Assembly: GCF_900142005.1 (NCBI RefSeq)
Contig: NZ_FQZL01000006.1
Coordinates: forward strand, 248,001 to 312,000
From: Dethiosulfatibacter aminovorans DSM 17477
Lineage (GTDB): Bacteria > Bacillota > Clostridia > Tissierellales > Dethiosulfatibacteraceae
Reading direction: 5' to 3'
DNA: 64,000 bases
The notes under the pieces were generated by a model, which worked only from the letters and a program-made list of their open reading frames with translations, searched no databases and was not told where the DNA came from. Below, piece after piece: positions 18,478 through 27,263 of the stretch (its first letter is position 1; every line of letters begins with the position of its first letter). The position numbers and the translations under genes were made by a program.

Positions 18478-20604
18478 CTAATTAAGCATAATCGTTATAA
18501 CCGAACCTCTCATAACCTCCGTGCCTTCCTTGGGATACTGTTCCTTGACAACCATCTCTTCATCAACATTGATGGTTACATTATGCTCAAGTCCCAGTTT
18601 TTCAAGGAGACCGCTGGCATCCTTGATGTTCATTCCCGTAACATTAGGAACAATCACATAGGAATTCTCAATTTTAACCTTTTCCTCGTCGGTATATACC
18701 GGAGGAACATCCATATAATTCAATACCTCTTCCAAAACATCGCCAATTACCGGCGCGGCAATTGTAGAACCGTAATACGAATCTTTCGGCTCATCAATAA
18801 TCATGAGTGCCACAACCTCCGGATCATAGGTGGGAGCGGCCGCTATGAAAGATGTAATATACATGTCTTCCGAATATTTGCCGCCAATAACCTTCTGGGC
18901 AGTTCCTGTTTTGCCTCCTACGCTGTATCCAGGTATATATGCATTTCTGCCGGAACCTTCGCTTACCACTGATTCCATTGCATAGAGCATATCATTGCAG
19001 GTCTCTTCAGAAAAAACCCTTCTGACAATCTCCACTTCATTTTCCTTGACTATGTTGCCATCATTGTCCACCAACTGCTTCACTATTCTTGGCTTTACCA
19101 GATAGCCGTCATTGCAAAGCGAACAAAGTGCAGTGACAAGTTGAATAGGCGTAACTGAAATTCCCTGACCAAATGACTGGGTAACAGTATTGACATCCTT
19201 CATGTTTGCAGGTTCGTTTACGAGACCGTAAGCCTCTCCGTTCAGCTCTATGTTTGTCTTTTCACCAAAGCCAAGTGCATCTATATAATGCCTGAACCTT
19301 TCCTTTCCTATTGCAAGCCCCATGTCAGCCAATGCATCGTTGCAGGAGTTTTGCAGAGTCTCTGCAAAAGTCTGCTCGCCATGGGGATTGTAATATCTCC
19401 AGCATTTTATCGTTGTTGCACTTTCAATCCCCGTCACATATCCGTCGCAGTAATATTTAGTATCCAGACTGGCCTTGTTTTCTTCAAGCGCTATGGCCCC
19501 GGTCAAAAGCTTGAAGGTTGACCCGGGTTCGTATATGTCATTGACTGACGGATTCCTCCAGAGGTCGTACCATTTTTCTGTCAATTCATTGTCGTTCAGC
19601 CCCTCCCAGAGTTTTTCCATAGTCTCGTCATAAGGCTCTCTTGGATTGTTGGGGTCATATGACGGTTTGCTTGCCATTGCAAGTACGTCTCCTGTTTCAG
19701 GGTCCATAATCAGCATAGTGGCACTTTTTGCCCTGTTGTCATAATAGGCCTTTTCAACTGCATTTTCAGCATAATGCTGTATTACCTCATCAATAGTGAG
19801 CACAACGTTAAGTCCGTCTACAGGCTCAAAATATTCCTCAAATCCGTCATAGGGAAGCTCAACGCCATTACTGTCCGTATTGACAATTCTTCTTCCCGGC
19901 TCGCCCATGAGATATTCATTATAGGTCTTTTCTATGCCGTAGAGTCCCACCTGGTCAATATTTGTAAAACCCAGAATATATGAGGCGAAATTTCCATAGG
20001 GATAAACCCTCTTTGTATCTTCAATAATCTTAATTCCAACAATATCCATCTCTTCGAGCTTGTCCGCCTGTTCAATTGTAATCCACCTTTTAATGGTTAC
20101 ATATTCGGAATCCTTTGTAATCAGGCTGTATACCTCGTCTTTTTCCATTTCAAGCACTTCAGAGAGCTTCACGGCAATCTCATTGTATTCATTCTCTATC
20201 TCAGCCTGAACAGCTTCTTTATCTATGGCGTCATCTTCCACCGTTTCTTCTTCCGCCTTGAATATGTTCAGTATTTTATACATTACACCCTTGTCTTCTA
20301 CAATTTCCACAGGCACTTCCTGATTACTCTTGTTAATGGACTTTGTTATATCTCTCGGGAAGCAAACCACTGTGTCTGACTTGACACTGACAGCAAGCCT
20401 TTTGCCCTTCTTGTCATAAATAGTACCCCTGCTGGCATTGATTGAAATATCCCTAGACCATTGTTCAAATGCTTCTTTTTTATAAACATCTCCATCAATG
20501 AGCTGGAACTGACCCAATCTCACAATTAAAGCCACCATAAACGCAAAAAAAAGAAACATTAGAAAAATGATTCTCTTTTTTATATGTAAATTCGGTTTTG
20601 ACAT
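18478..20604 (-). CDS. spoVD: Class B penicillin-binding protein, SpoVD/FtsI type with PASTA domain
   Basis: A 708-residue transpeptidase: short cytoplasmic N-terminus, one membrane anchor (about residues 10-28), dimerisation domain with ASRGTIYDKKGKRLAVSV, and transpeptidase domain. The active-site serine is Ser362 in the S-T-F-K motif (EPGSTFKLLTGAIAL); SCN occurs in LQNSCNDALADMG and the KTG box is Lys565 in GGKTGTAQ. One PASTA domain ends the protein (YVIVPNVTGMNIKDASGLLE and following). SpoVD has this layout; vegetative FtsI/Pbp2B of some Firmicutes is also similar, so either division or cortex synthesis is possible. The stop abuts nothing downstream; the start directly follows ftsL. Confidence 0.92.
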   Translation of the reverse strand: MSKPNLHIKKRIIFLMFLFFAFMVALIVRLGQFQLIDGDVYKKEAFEQWSRDISINASRGTIYDKKGKRLAVSVKSDTVVCFPRDITKSINKSNQEVPVEIVEDKGVMYKILNIFKAEEETVEDDAIDKEAVQAEIENEYNEIAVKLSEVLEMEKDEVYSLITKDSEYVTIKRWITIEQADKLEEMDIVGIKIIEDTKRVYPYGNFASYILGFTNIDQVGLYGIEKTYNEYLMGEPGRRIVNTDSNGVELPYDGFEEYFEPVDGLNVVLTIDEVIQHYAENAVEKAYYDNRAKSATMLIMDPETGDVLAMASKPSYDPNNPREPYDETMEKLWEGLNDNELTEKWYDLWRNPSVNDIYEPGSTFKLLTGAIALEENKASLDTKYYCDGYVTGIESATTIKCWRYYNPHGEQTFAETLQNSCNDALADMGLAIGKERFRHYIDALGFGEKTNIELNGEAYGLVNEPANMKDVNTVTQSFGQGISVTPIQLVTALCSLCNDGYLVKPRIVKQLVDNDGNIVKENEVEIVRRVFSEETCNDMLYAMESVVSEGSGRNAYIPGYSVGGKTGTAQKVIGGKYSEDMYITSFIAAAPTYDPEVVALMIIDEPKDSYYGSTIAAPVIGDVLEEVLNYMDVPPVYTDEEKVKIENSYVIVPNVTGMNIKDASGLLEKLGLEHNVTINVDEEMVVKEQYPKEGTEVMRGSVITIMLN

Positions 20605-21102
20605 TTAAATACCCTCATCAGCAAACAACAAAAAAGTTTTTTCAATGATTCTATCCAGGGAAGCGCTGTCGTTATAAAAACTGTCATATGCAAACTCTCC
20701 GTCAACTGCATCGCTGTATTTAACAGCGATAAAATTGTTCTGACTGCTGTTTGCATAATCCATACCCAGATAATTCATTGCATTTTTTTCGATAATGTTT
20801 GAATTTTTTATACTTTCCAACGATATAAGTATATCTTCTTTTTGCTTAACAAGCAATTCAATTTCCTTGTTTAAATTGTTAATTTCCATTTTACTTTGAG
20901 TGATTGCAGCATAATTGAATATGATTCCCAGTGAAAGTATGAATAAAACCGCAGCAAACAGAAAATAATTAAACTGAATTAAATTGCCGTTACTGCTCTT
21001 CTGCTTTTTTTTCTTGGATTTAATAAGTGCATCTTCCTTAATCCTGTAATACCTTTCTACATCCTGATAATCTATATTGTTTTTGCCTGTTATAGTACTC
21101 AT
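20605..21102 (-). CDS. ftsL: Division protein FtsL
   Basis: A 165-residue bitopic protein with a basic cytoplasmic segment (KSKKKKQKSS), a membrane helix at about 48-68 (YFLFAAVLFILSLGIIFNYAA) and a leucine-zipper-like coiled coil (about 72-105). Sequence conservation in this family is low; topology, size and place between rsmH and the PBP gene support the call. The extra-long C-terminus (about 55 residues after the coiled coil) is longer than in many FtsL proteins. Confidence 0.82.
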   Translation of the reverse strand: MSTITGKNNIDYQDVERYYRIKEDALIKSKKKKQKSSNGNLIQFNYFLFAAVLFILSLGIIFNYAAITQSKMEINNLNKEIELLVKQKEDILISLESIKNSNIIEKNAMNYLGMDYANSSQNNFIAVKYSDAVDGEFAYDSFYNDSASLDRIIEKTFLLFADEGI

Positions 21103-21111
21103 AATATCACC

Positions 21112-22041
21112 TCAACGTTTTTCAGCTATTCTCAATTTTGCACTTCTGGACCTTGGATTGTATTCAAGTTCTTCCTCCGTAGGTATTATGGGCTTCCGTG
21201 TTATTATTTTTATTTCCTTCTTTTTATCACAAGTGCAGACCGGCTGGCTTTCAGGACAAATACAGTCCTTTTCAAGATACTTGAACTTGTTTTTTACTAT
21301 TCTGTCTTCAAGGGAGTGGAAAGTAATTATACAAAGCCTTCCTTTCTTTCCCATATTGTCAACCAAAGACTGTATTGTCTCCTCGATTATTTCCAGTTCC
21401 CTGTTGACTTCTATCCGTATGGCCTGGAACGTACGTTTGGCCGGATGCGGTCCGTCTTTTCTGGCTCCTTTGGGAACCGCCTTCTTTATTATAGATACAA
21501 GCTGCCCTGTAGTTTCGATAAAGGCTTCTTTTCTCTCTTCAACTATGAACTTTGCTATTCTGGCAGCCCAGTTTTCTTCTCCGTATTCAGATATTATCCT
21601 TTTAAGCTCTTCCTCAGTATATCCATTCACTATGTGTCTGGCTGTGACCTTCTGTCCTGAATCCATCCTCATGTCCAGTGGCGCATCATTCATATAGCTG
21701 AATCCTCTTTCCGGATTATCAAGCTGATAAGATGATACTCCAAGGTCTATCAGTGCCCCGTCAATCTTTTCAACGTTTAGTCTCTTCAATATATTTCCGA
21801 TATTCTTAAAATTGTCATAAACTGTTACTACATTATCAAGGTCATGATACTTCGTTTTGAAATTATTAATAGCTTCAATATCCTGGTCTATTGCTATAAC
21901 TTTGCCCTTTGGGCACTTTGCGGCAATTGCAGATGTATGTCCGCCCCCACCAAGGGTACAATCTACATATATGCCATCTTCTTTGATTTTGAGTCCCTCT
22001 ATGCATTCGTCAAACAATACCGGTTTATGCGAAAATTCCAT
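21112..22041 (-). CDS. rsmH: 16S rRNA (cytosine-1402-N4)-methyltransferase RsmH
   Basis: A 309-residue SAM-dependent methyltransferase acting on the ribosomal P-site nucleotide C1402. Motifs: [13 protein letters not shown] at the start, [14 protein letters not shown] (SAM motif I), [31 protein letters not shown], and the C-terminal [18 protein letters not shown] and [12 protein letters not shown]. It sits nine bases after mraZ, as in most bacteria. Confidence 0.97.
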   Translation of the reverse strand: MEFSHKPVLFDECIEGLKIKEDGIYVDCTLGGGGHTSAIAAKCPKGKVIAIDQDIEAINNFKTKYHDLDNVVTVYDNFKNIGNILKRLNVEKIDGALIDLGVSSYQLDNPERGFSYMNDAPLDMRMDSGQKVTARHIVNGYTEEELKRIISEYGEENWAARIAKFIVEERKEAFIETTGQLVSIIKKAVPKGARKDGPHPAKRTFQAIRIEVNRELEIIEETIQSLVDNMGKKGRLCIITFHSLEDRIVKNKFKYLEKDCICPESQPVCTCDKKKEIKIITRKPIIPTEEELEYNPRSRSAKLRIAEKR

Positions 22042-22050
22042 GTAGCCCTC

Positions 22051-22488
22051 CTATATATTAAGTCCAAGTTCGGTCATTTTTTCAGCCATATCTTCAAAAT
22101 CCATATTTTCATCATCGGAGTATTTATCCCAATCTTCTCTGTTCCATATTTCTATGCGATTCAAGACCCCTATGACTACGGCTTCATCCTTAAGTCTGCA
22201 GTAATCTCTTAAATTAGGAGGCAAAAGTATTCTACCCTGCTTGTCCATACTGCATTCAATAAAACCGGACAGCAGCTTTCTTGTGAATTTCCTCTGTTCA
22301 TTGCTCAACACTGACAGCTTTTTAAGTTCTTCAAGGAAAACTTCCCATTCAGAATTGGGGTATACAAAAAGACAATTGTCAAAACCCTTGCCTAAAAAGA
22401 AACTTTCGCCCAATTCTCCCCTGAATTTGGCAGGTATAATAATTCTGCCCTTACTGTCAAAAGTATGAAAGTATTCACCGGTAAACAC
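22051..22488 (-). CDS. mraZ: Transcriptional regulator MraZ
   Basis: About 145 residues forming two AbrB/SpoVT-like halves, FTGEYFHTFDSKGRIIIPAKFR and FIECSMDKQGRILLPPNLRDY, each with the D-x-K/Q-G-R-I signature. MraZ represses its own dcw operon by binding short repeats. Three GTG codons could start the frame. The third (22488) is preferred: it aligns with the usual family start (M/V-F-x-G-E-Y) and is preceded by AGGTGGTGAG. The first two lie inside that ribosome-binding site. Confidence 0.93.
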   Translation of the reverse strand: MFTGEYFHTFDSKGRIIIPAKFRGELGESFFLGKGFDNCLFVYPNSEWEVFLEELKKLSVLSNEQRKFTRKLLSGFIECSMDKQGRILLPPNLRDYCRLKDEAVVIGVLNRIEIWNREDWDKYSDDENMDFEDMAEKMTELGLNI

Positions 22489-22491
22489 TTT

Positions 22492-22542
22492 TCTCACCAC
22501 CTCATGGGTATATTATACCACATCGTGGGTTTTTTATACCAC
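22492..22542 (-). promoter_or_regulatory. mraZ promoter with tandem 21-bp repeats, probable MraZ operator
   Basis: Two head-to-tail 21-bp units, each starting GTGGTATAA and containing ACCCA (22542-22522 and 22521-22501), are followed in register by a third GTGG that is part of the ribosome-binding site. The second unit holds an extended -10 (TGG-TATAAT, TATAAT at 22517-22512). MraZ is known to bind direct repeats containing GTGG or its complement just upstream of mraZ, so autoregulation through these units is likely. Confidence 0.7.
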
Positions 22543-22579
22543 TTTTTTGCAAAAAATCAAAAAAAAATGGAAAAGAATG

Positions 22580-22615
22580 AAAAAAAGAACTTTTCACTTA
22601 AATGAAAAGTTCTTT
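22580..22615 (-). terminator. Terminator after lgt
   Basis: A perfect 13-bp inverted repeat (22584-22596 with 22603-22615) with a six-base loop, followed on the minus strand by a T-run. It separates lgt from the mraZ operon. Confidence 0.85.
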
Positions 22616-22629
22616 CTAATCTTGTATGA

Positions 22630-23373
22630 TTATTTTTTTTGTTTTTTTCTCAAGAATATAAATACTATGATTCCCAATAGAACAAGTGATGCACTGAGGA
22701 GCTGCGCAACTCTGAAGCTTCCAAAATACAAGCTGTCGATTCTCAACCCTTCAATGAAAAACCGTCCTACGGAATAGAGTATCACATAAAGGGCAAACAC
22801 TTCACCGTCATTTTTCCTTCTGTTCTTCCTGTACCATACGAGAAATATGAAAACCAGTATGTTCCACAGGGATTCATAAAGAAAAGTGGGATGAACAATT
22901 TTTCCTGCCACTTCTATTCCCCAAGGCAGATCCGTCTCGACTCCATAGGCTTCCTGGTTGATGAAATTCCCCCATCTGCCTACAGCCTGTGCCAGAACGA
23001 TACTGGGAGCCGTAATATCCGCTATCTGCCAGAATTTCACCTTTCTCACCTTGCAGAATATTCCACCTACAAGAACTGCTGCTATCAATCCGCCGTGTAT
23101 AGCAAGGCCACCACCTCTTATGTTTATCATTTCCAAAAGATTTCCCTTGTAATAGTCAAAATTGAATATTACATAATAAAGCCTTGCTCCTATAATGGCA
23201 CTTGGTATGGCAAATATCAGAAGGTCTATGAGGTCTTCCTCTCTGAAACCTATCCTTCTACTTTCCCTCATAGCCAACAGCGTTCCAATCAAAACCCCCA
23301 ATGCTATAAGTATTCCATACCACATTATTTCTATACCGAATAATTCAAAAGCTACCGGATTTATTTGAATCAC
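22630..23373 (-). CDS. lgt: Prolipoprotein diacylglyceryl transferase
   Basis: A seven-helix membrane enzyme that attaches diacylglycerol to the lipobox cysteine of prolipoproteins. Signatures: WYGILIALG, GARLYYVIF, GGLAIHGGLI, and AVGRWGNFINQEAYG with the catalytic arginine region, plus HPTFLYES. The start is unclear. A consensus promoter places transcription start near 23382, excluding the ATG at 23463. The site GGAGGTG is at 23377-23371, and eight bases after GGAGG comes ATA (23364) exactly where relatives have ATG before NPVAF. GTG 23373, used here as the boundary, overlaps the ribosome-binding site; TTG at 23379 or 23382 would be leaderless. Confidence 0.93.
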   Translation of the reverse strand: MIQINPVAFELFGIEIMWYGILIALGVLIGTLLAMRESRRIGFREEDLIDLLIFAIPSAIIGARLYYVIFNFDYYKGNLLEMINIRGGGLAIHGGLIAAVLVGGIFCKVRKVKFWQIADITAPSIVLAQAVGRWGNFINQEAYGVETDLPWGIEVAGKIVHPTFLYESLWNILVFIFLVWYRKNRRKNDGEVFALYVILYSVGRFFIEGLRIDSLYFGSFRVAQLLSASLVLLGIIVFIFLRKKQKK

Positions 23374-23388
23374 CTCCAACAATAGTCT

Positions 23389-23417
23389 ATTATATATATT
23401 TTTGCAGTTACAGTCAA
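23389..23417 (-). promoter_or_regulatory. Sigma-A promoter for lgt
   Basis: TTGACT (23417-23412), a 17-base spacer, TATAAT (23394-23389). Near-consensus. It implies a very short leader, ending with GGAGGTG. Confidence 0.8.
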
Positions 23418-23465
23418 ACAAAATAGGCAATGTAATTTCAAACAACACAATGAAATCACTCAAAG

Positions 23466-23488
23466 GAAAGAGGGCGTCTCCGCCCCCT
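23466..23488 (-). terminator. Terminator after pheT
   Basis: On the minus strand GGGCG-gaga-CGCCC, extended by flanking A/G and C/T pairs, followed by a pyrimidine run TCTTTCCTTT, nine bases after the pheT stop. Confidence 0.7.
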
Positions 23489-23496
23489 TCATTTTT

Positions 23497-25890
23497 TTAT
23501 CTTAGTTTTGCATCAAACTTATCTTCAACATTCTTTATAATATTCTCAAATATCTTCTGAACCTCTTCATCCTGAAGAGTTCTTTCAGGCGATCTGAATA
23601 CAAGGGAGAACGCAAGACTCTTGTGTCCGTCCTCTATTCCCATTCCCTTGTATATGTCAAAGAAGTCTACTGATTCAAGGTACTCGTATCCCCTTGTCTC
23701 AATGTCTGAAATAATGTCACCTACATTTACTTCATCCTTGGCGACTACAGCCATATCCCTTGTAATAGAAGGATATTTTGGTATTTCCTTGTATTTCCTC
23801 TCTTCCTTGCTAAGCTCCAATATCTTTTCAAGGTTGATTTCAGCCGCATATACTCTTTCCTTTATATTGAAATTCTTTGCAGCTATAGGATGGATTTCTC
23901 CTACAACGCCAATATATACGCCTTCTGCAAATACTGCTGCAGTTCTTCCAGGATGGAATGCAGGGTTGTTTTCAAGCACCCTGTACTCTGCCTTTATCTG
24001 GAATTTATTGAATATATTCTCAAGAACCCCCTTGATTGTATAGAAATCCGCATCTCCAAACATACCTAACGACAATGTGCTTATTTCATCCGGAAGGTCC
24101 TTGATTGGAAATTCATTTGACTTGAACACATTTCCGATTTCATAAATTCTTCCCTTTTTAGTGCCATAATTGATGTTTTTTCCTATTACTTCAACCAGGT
24201 TGGGCAAAAGAGTTGTTCTCATTGAACTGAAGTCTTCTCCCAGGGGATTAAGTATCTTGATGTATTCTCTGAGTGCACTGTCTTCGTTAAAGTTCATCTT
24301 GTCGTATTTTTTCGGACTTATAAACGAATATGTTGTTGTTTCACAAAACTCCGACTCTGTAAGATAATTTTTTATTCGTGCCTCTACCTTCCTTAAATCG
24401 GATATGCTTCCCTTCAAAATATTTCCCTTCAACGGCTTCGGTTCGATTCTTTCCATACCAAAGATTCTTCCAACCTCTTCAATGAGGTCGGCTTCCTGCT
24501 GAATGTCAGGTCTGAAATGAGGAACCTTTGAAACAATCTTCTGGCCGTCATATATGCTTTCGATCTCAAGAGAATTTAGGATTTTCACCATTTCATCAGT
24601 GTCTATATGAACTCCCAAAAGCTCAGTACATCTGTATGGCCTCAATTCAACAGTAGCATCTTCAAATTCGTTTCTGCCTGCATCTATGGCTCCCTCAACA
24701 ATAGTACCTGCTCCAATCATCTCGATAATTTGGCAAACCCTTTCATTTGCATAAGATACATTTTGCGGAGAAAGAGGCTTTTCATTTCTCGAAGAAGCTT
24801 CAGATCTCAGTCCCAGACTTTTTGAAGTAAGTCTTGTGGAAGTGGGATTGAAATTGGCGCATTCCATAATGATCAGTTTTGTATCATCAGTGATTTCCGA
24901 ATCATATCCTCCCATAACACCCGCTATACACTGGGCATCATTTTCATCGGCAATTACGCACATATCGCTTGTAAGCTCTCTTGTCTCCTTGTCAAGAGTC
25001 ATGAGTTTCTCACCTTTTCCCGCTCTTCTTACAACGACCTTTCTTCCAGCCATCTTTTCAAGGTCGAAGGCATGAAGGGGCTGCCCCATTTCAAGCATTA
25101 CATAGTTTGTAGCGTCTACTATATTGCTAATAGGCCTCATTCCAGCATCCATTATTTTCCTTTGCAGCCACAATGGAGAAGGGCCTATCTTCACATCCTT
25201 TATAACCTTCGCATAATATCTTGTACACAGTTCAGGAGACTCTATCCTTATTTCATTTATATAATCATTAATGTTGCCTACAGGATTATTTATTTTTATT
25301 TCAGGCAGAGTAAGCTTTCTATCCATTGCTGCAGCAGCTTCTCTGGCTATTCCAATAACACTGAGACAGTCCGGCCTGTTGAAGGTGATTTCGATATCAA
25401 GCAAATACCCTTCCATTTCAAGAGCTTTTTTCGCTTCAATTCCGAGTTCCATTTCATCCGGAAAAATCAGTATTCCATCCTTTGACTCCTTTGGAATCAA
25501 TTTATCTTCAATCCCAAGCTCCTCATAGGAACACATCATTCCTTCCGACAAGACACCTCTCAGCTTGGAATTCTTGATCTTTGTCCCATCTGCGAGAACC
25601 GAACCATGGAGTGCTACAGGTACTATGTCATAAAGCTTTATATTTTTTGCTCCGGTAATAATCTGAACAACCTTGTTTCCTATGTCAACCTTTGTTACCA
25701 AAAGTCTGTCTGCTTCAGGATGATTTTCAATCTCAACTATCCTTCCCGTCACAACATTGTTTATGTCCTTGTCCAAATTAACAACTGCATCCACGTGGGA
25801 GCCTGTCATTGTGAGTCTATCCGCTATTGTTCTTATTTCAAGTCCATCTATATCAACATATTCCTTTAACCAATTTACAGGTACTAACAT
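23497..25890 (-). CDS. pheT: Phenylalanine-tRNA ligase beta subunit
   Basis: A 797-residue subunit, usual length for the bacterial enzyme. N-terminal EMAP/tRNA-binding domain (VVTGRIVEIENHPEADRLLVTKVDIGNKVVQIITGAKN, about 43-80), B3/B4 editing domain (ARYYAKVI-like CTRYYAKVI through GQPLHAFDLEKM, GVMGG), B5 domain, catalytic-like core, and a C-terminal ferredoxin-like anticodon-binding domain (YPSITRDMAVVAKDEV through FSLVFRSPERTLQDEEV). It pairs with PheS to charge tRNA-Phe. Eleven bases separate it from pheS, both under T-box control. Confidence 0.97.
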   Translation of the reverse strand: MLVPVNWLKEYVDIDGLEIRTIADRLTMTGSHVDAVVNLDKDINNVVTGRIVEIENHPEADRLLVTKVDIGNKVVQIITGAKNIKLYDIVPVALHGSVLADGTKIKNSKLRGVLSEGMMCSYEELGIEDKLIPKESKDGILIFPDEMELGIEAKKALEMEGYLLDIEITFNRPDCLSVIGIAREAAAAMDRKLTLPEIKINNPVGNINDYINEIRIESPELCTRYYAKVIKDVKIGPSPLWLQRKIMDAGMRPISNIVDATNYVMLEMGQPLHAFDLEKMAGRKVVVRRAGKGEKLMTLDKETRELTSDMCVIADENDAQCIAGVMGGYDSEITDDTKLIIMECANFNPTSTRLTSKSLGLRSEASSRNEKPLSPQNVSYANERVCQIIEMIGAGTIVEGAIDAGRNEFEDATVELRPYRCTELLGVHIDTDEMVKILNSLEIESIYDGQKIVSKVPHFRPDIQQEADLIEEVGRIFGMERIEPKPLKGNILKGSISDLRKVEARIKNYLTESEFCETTTYSFISPKKYDKMNFNEDSALREYIKILNPLGEDFSSMRTTLLPNLVEVIGKNINYGTKKGRIYEIGNVFKSNEFPIKDLPDEISTLSLGMFGDADFYTIKGVLENIFNKFQIKAEYRVLENNPAFHPGRTAAVFAEGVYIGVVGEIHPIAAKNFNIKERVYAAEINLEKILELSKEERKYKEIPKYPSITRDMAVVAKDEVNVGDIISDIETRGYEYLESVDFFDIYKGMGIEDGHKSLAFSLVFRSPERTLQDEEVQKIFENIIKNVEDKFDAKLR

Positions 25891-25901
25891 TTAATTTCCT
25901 C

Positions 25902-26924
25902 CTAAAACTGTTTTAAAAATCTAAGATCGTTATCGAACAAAAGTCTTATATCATGGATGCCATGCTTAACCATTGTTATTCTGTCTATTCCCATTCCAAA
26001 TGCATATCCGCTGTAAACCTCGGGATCGATTCCACAGTTTCTCAATACATTCGGGTGAACCATTCCGCATCCTAATAGTTCCATGCTCCATCCCGTATGA
26101 TGGCAAGCTTCACAACCCTCTCCCATGCACTTCAGGCAGGATACGTCAACCTCGGCACTTGGCTCGGTAAAAGGAAAGTTGTGAGGCCTGAATCTCGTCT
26201 TCATATCTTCTCCGAATAGAGCCTTAACAAACTTGTCTATTGAATCCTTAAGGTTTGCAAGGGTAACCCCCTTGTCAACCACCAGGCACTCCATCTGATG
26301 AAACATAGGAGAATGAGTATCATCAACATCATCAAACCTGAATGTTCTTCCGGCAGATACCATCCTGATAGGAGGCTTTTGAGTCTTCATGGTCCTTATT
26401 TGAACAGGCGAGGTTTGAGTCCTTAAAATAAGGTCATCTGAAAAGTAGAATGTATCCGACTTGTCTCTCGACGGATGGTCAACAGGAGCATTCAGCGCAT
26501 CAAAATTGTTCTCGACAGTATCAATCTCAGGTCCGTCAATCACATCAAAACCCATGCTGAGGAATAAGTTCTCCAATTGCTCCTTTACCTGCATCAACGG
26601 ATGTCTGTGCCCTGATGCTGTGTAGTTGCCGGGGATTGTCACATCTATCTTCTCTTCCTTAAGTTTCTTCAGCTGCTCTTCCTCGTTGATTTTCTTTTTT
26701 GCATCTTCAAGGGCATTCTGAATGTTTTCTCTTATTTCATTGGCCATTTTGCCAATTACAGGTCTTTCTTCATTTGACAGGCCTCCCATGGCCTTGAGTA
26801 TATTTTTAAGTTCCCCCTTTTTACCAAGAACTCCAACTCTAATATCTTCAAGCTCCTGAATGCTTTTTGTCTTTGGAATCTTTTCCAAAATTTCACTTTC
26901 GATTTTCTTTAATTGTTCTTTCAT
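25902..26924 (-). CDS. pheS: Phenylalanine-tRNA ligase alpha subunit
   Basis: The catalytic subunit, 340 residues, with an N-terminal coiled coil (1-90) and a class II core: GHRHPLMQVKEQLENLFLSMGFDV, DTFYFSDDLILRTQTSPVQIRTM (motif 2 region), FRFDDVDDTHSPMFHQMECLVVD, FRPHNFPFTEPSAEVDV, and motif 3 GYAFGMGIDRITMVKHGI. A CLKCMGEGCEACHHTGW segment (about 270-285) is the short insert also seen in other PheS proteins. ATG 26924 follows AAAGGAG; upstream in-frame codons lie in the leader and are not translated. Confidence 0.97.
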   Translation of the reverse strand: MKEQLKKIESEILEKIPKTKSIQELEDIRVGVLGKKGELKNILKAMGGLSNEERPVIGKMANEIRENIQNALEDAKKKINEEEQLKKLKEEKIDVTIPGNYTASGHRHPLMQVKEQLENLFLSMGFDVIDGPEIDTVENNFDALNAPVDHPSRDKSDTFYFSDDLILRTQTSPVQIRTMKTQKPPIRMVSAGRTFRFDDVDDTHSPMFHQMECLVVDKGVTLANLKDSIDKFVKALFGEDMKTRFRPHNFPFTEPSAEVDVSCLKCMGEGCEACHHTGWSMELLGCGMVHPNVLRNCGIDPEVYSGYAFGMGIDRITMVKHGIHDIRLLFDNDLRFLKQF

Positions 26925-27005
26925 TTTTACTCCTTTCAAAAATAAATAATATTCTCCGAATAACAAGAACACAGCTTTGCCGTGTTAGCTGCTTTCTAAA
27001 GCTAT

Positions 27006-27228
27006 AAAAAAAGCGACACTGCGTTCCTCGTAAGAGGCGAAGTATCGCGGTACCACTCTTGTTTTTACTTAAAAAGGTTAACGGTCATCCCGGACAAGCC
27101 TACTTGATTCAGCCTGTCAACTCCAAGGTGAAATTTCAGTCGAGTCAAATGAAATGATTGCAGCCTAGTCATTTCTCTCTGGAATTTAAACATCCCGACC
27201 TACTTTGCCCTATCAAAGTTTTTAATCA
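27006..27228 (-). ncRNA. T-box leader of pheST (phenylalanine)
   Basis: On the minus strand the leader holds an AGTA element (near 27210), the stem I region, a UUC phenylalanine specifier followed by A (27132-27130), and the T-box core AAGAGTGGTACCGCG (27060-27046). The core overlaps the 5' side of an intrinsic terminator (27048-27037 with 27023-27013, then seven T). Uncharged tRNA-Phe should pair with the specifier and T-box, favouring the antiterminator and switching on pheST. Confidence 0.92.
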
Positions 27229-27234
27229 TGATTG

Positions 27235-27263
27235 ATTATAACAAATCAATCATTGTTTTTCAA
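27235..27263 (-). promoter_or_regulatory. Sigma-A promoter for the pheST T-box transcript
   Basis: TTGAAA (27263-27258), 17 bases, TATAAT (27240-27235). The -35 lies inside the last codons of the SpoU methyltransferase gene. Confidence 0.85.

Noticed and set aside
22501-22542. CRISPR-like array at the mraZ repeats
   Set aside because: Only two adjacent units with no spacers and no cas genes; better explained as an operator.
23374-23463. Longer lgt product starting at ATG 23463
   Set aside because: It would start upstream of the lgt promoter's transcription start and adds residues not seen in Lgt.
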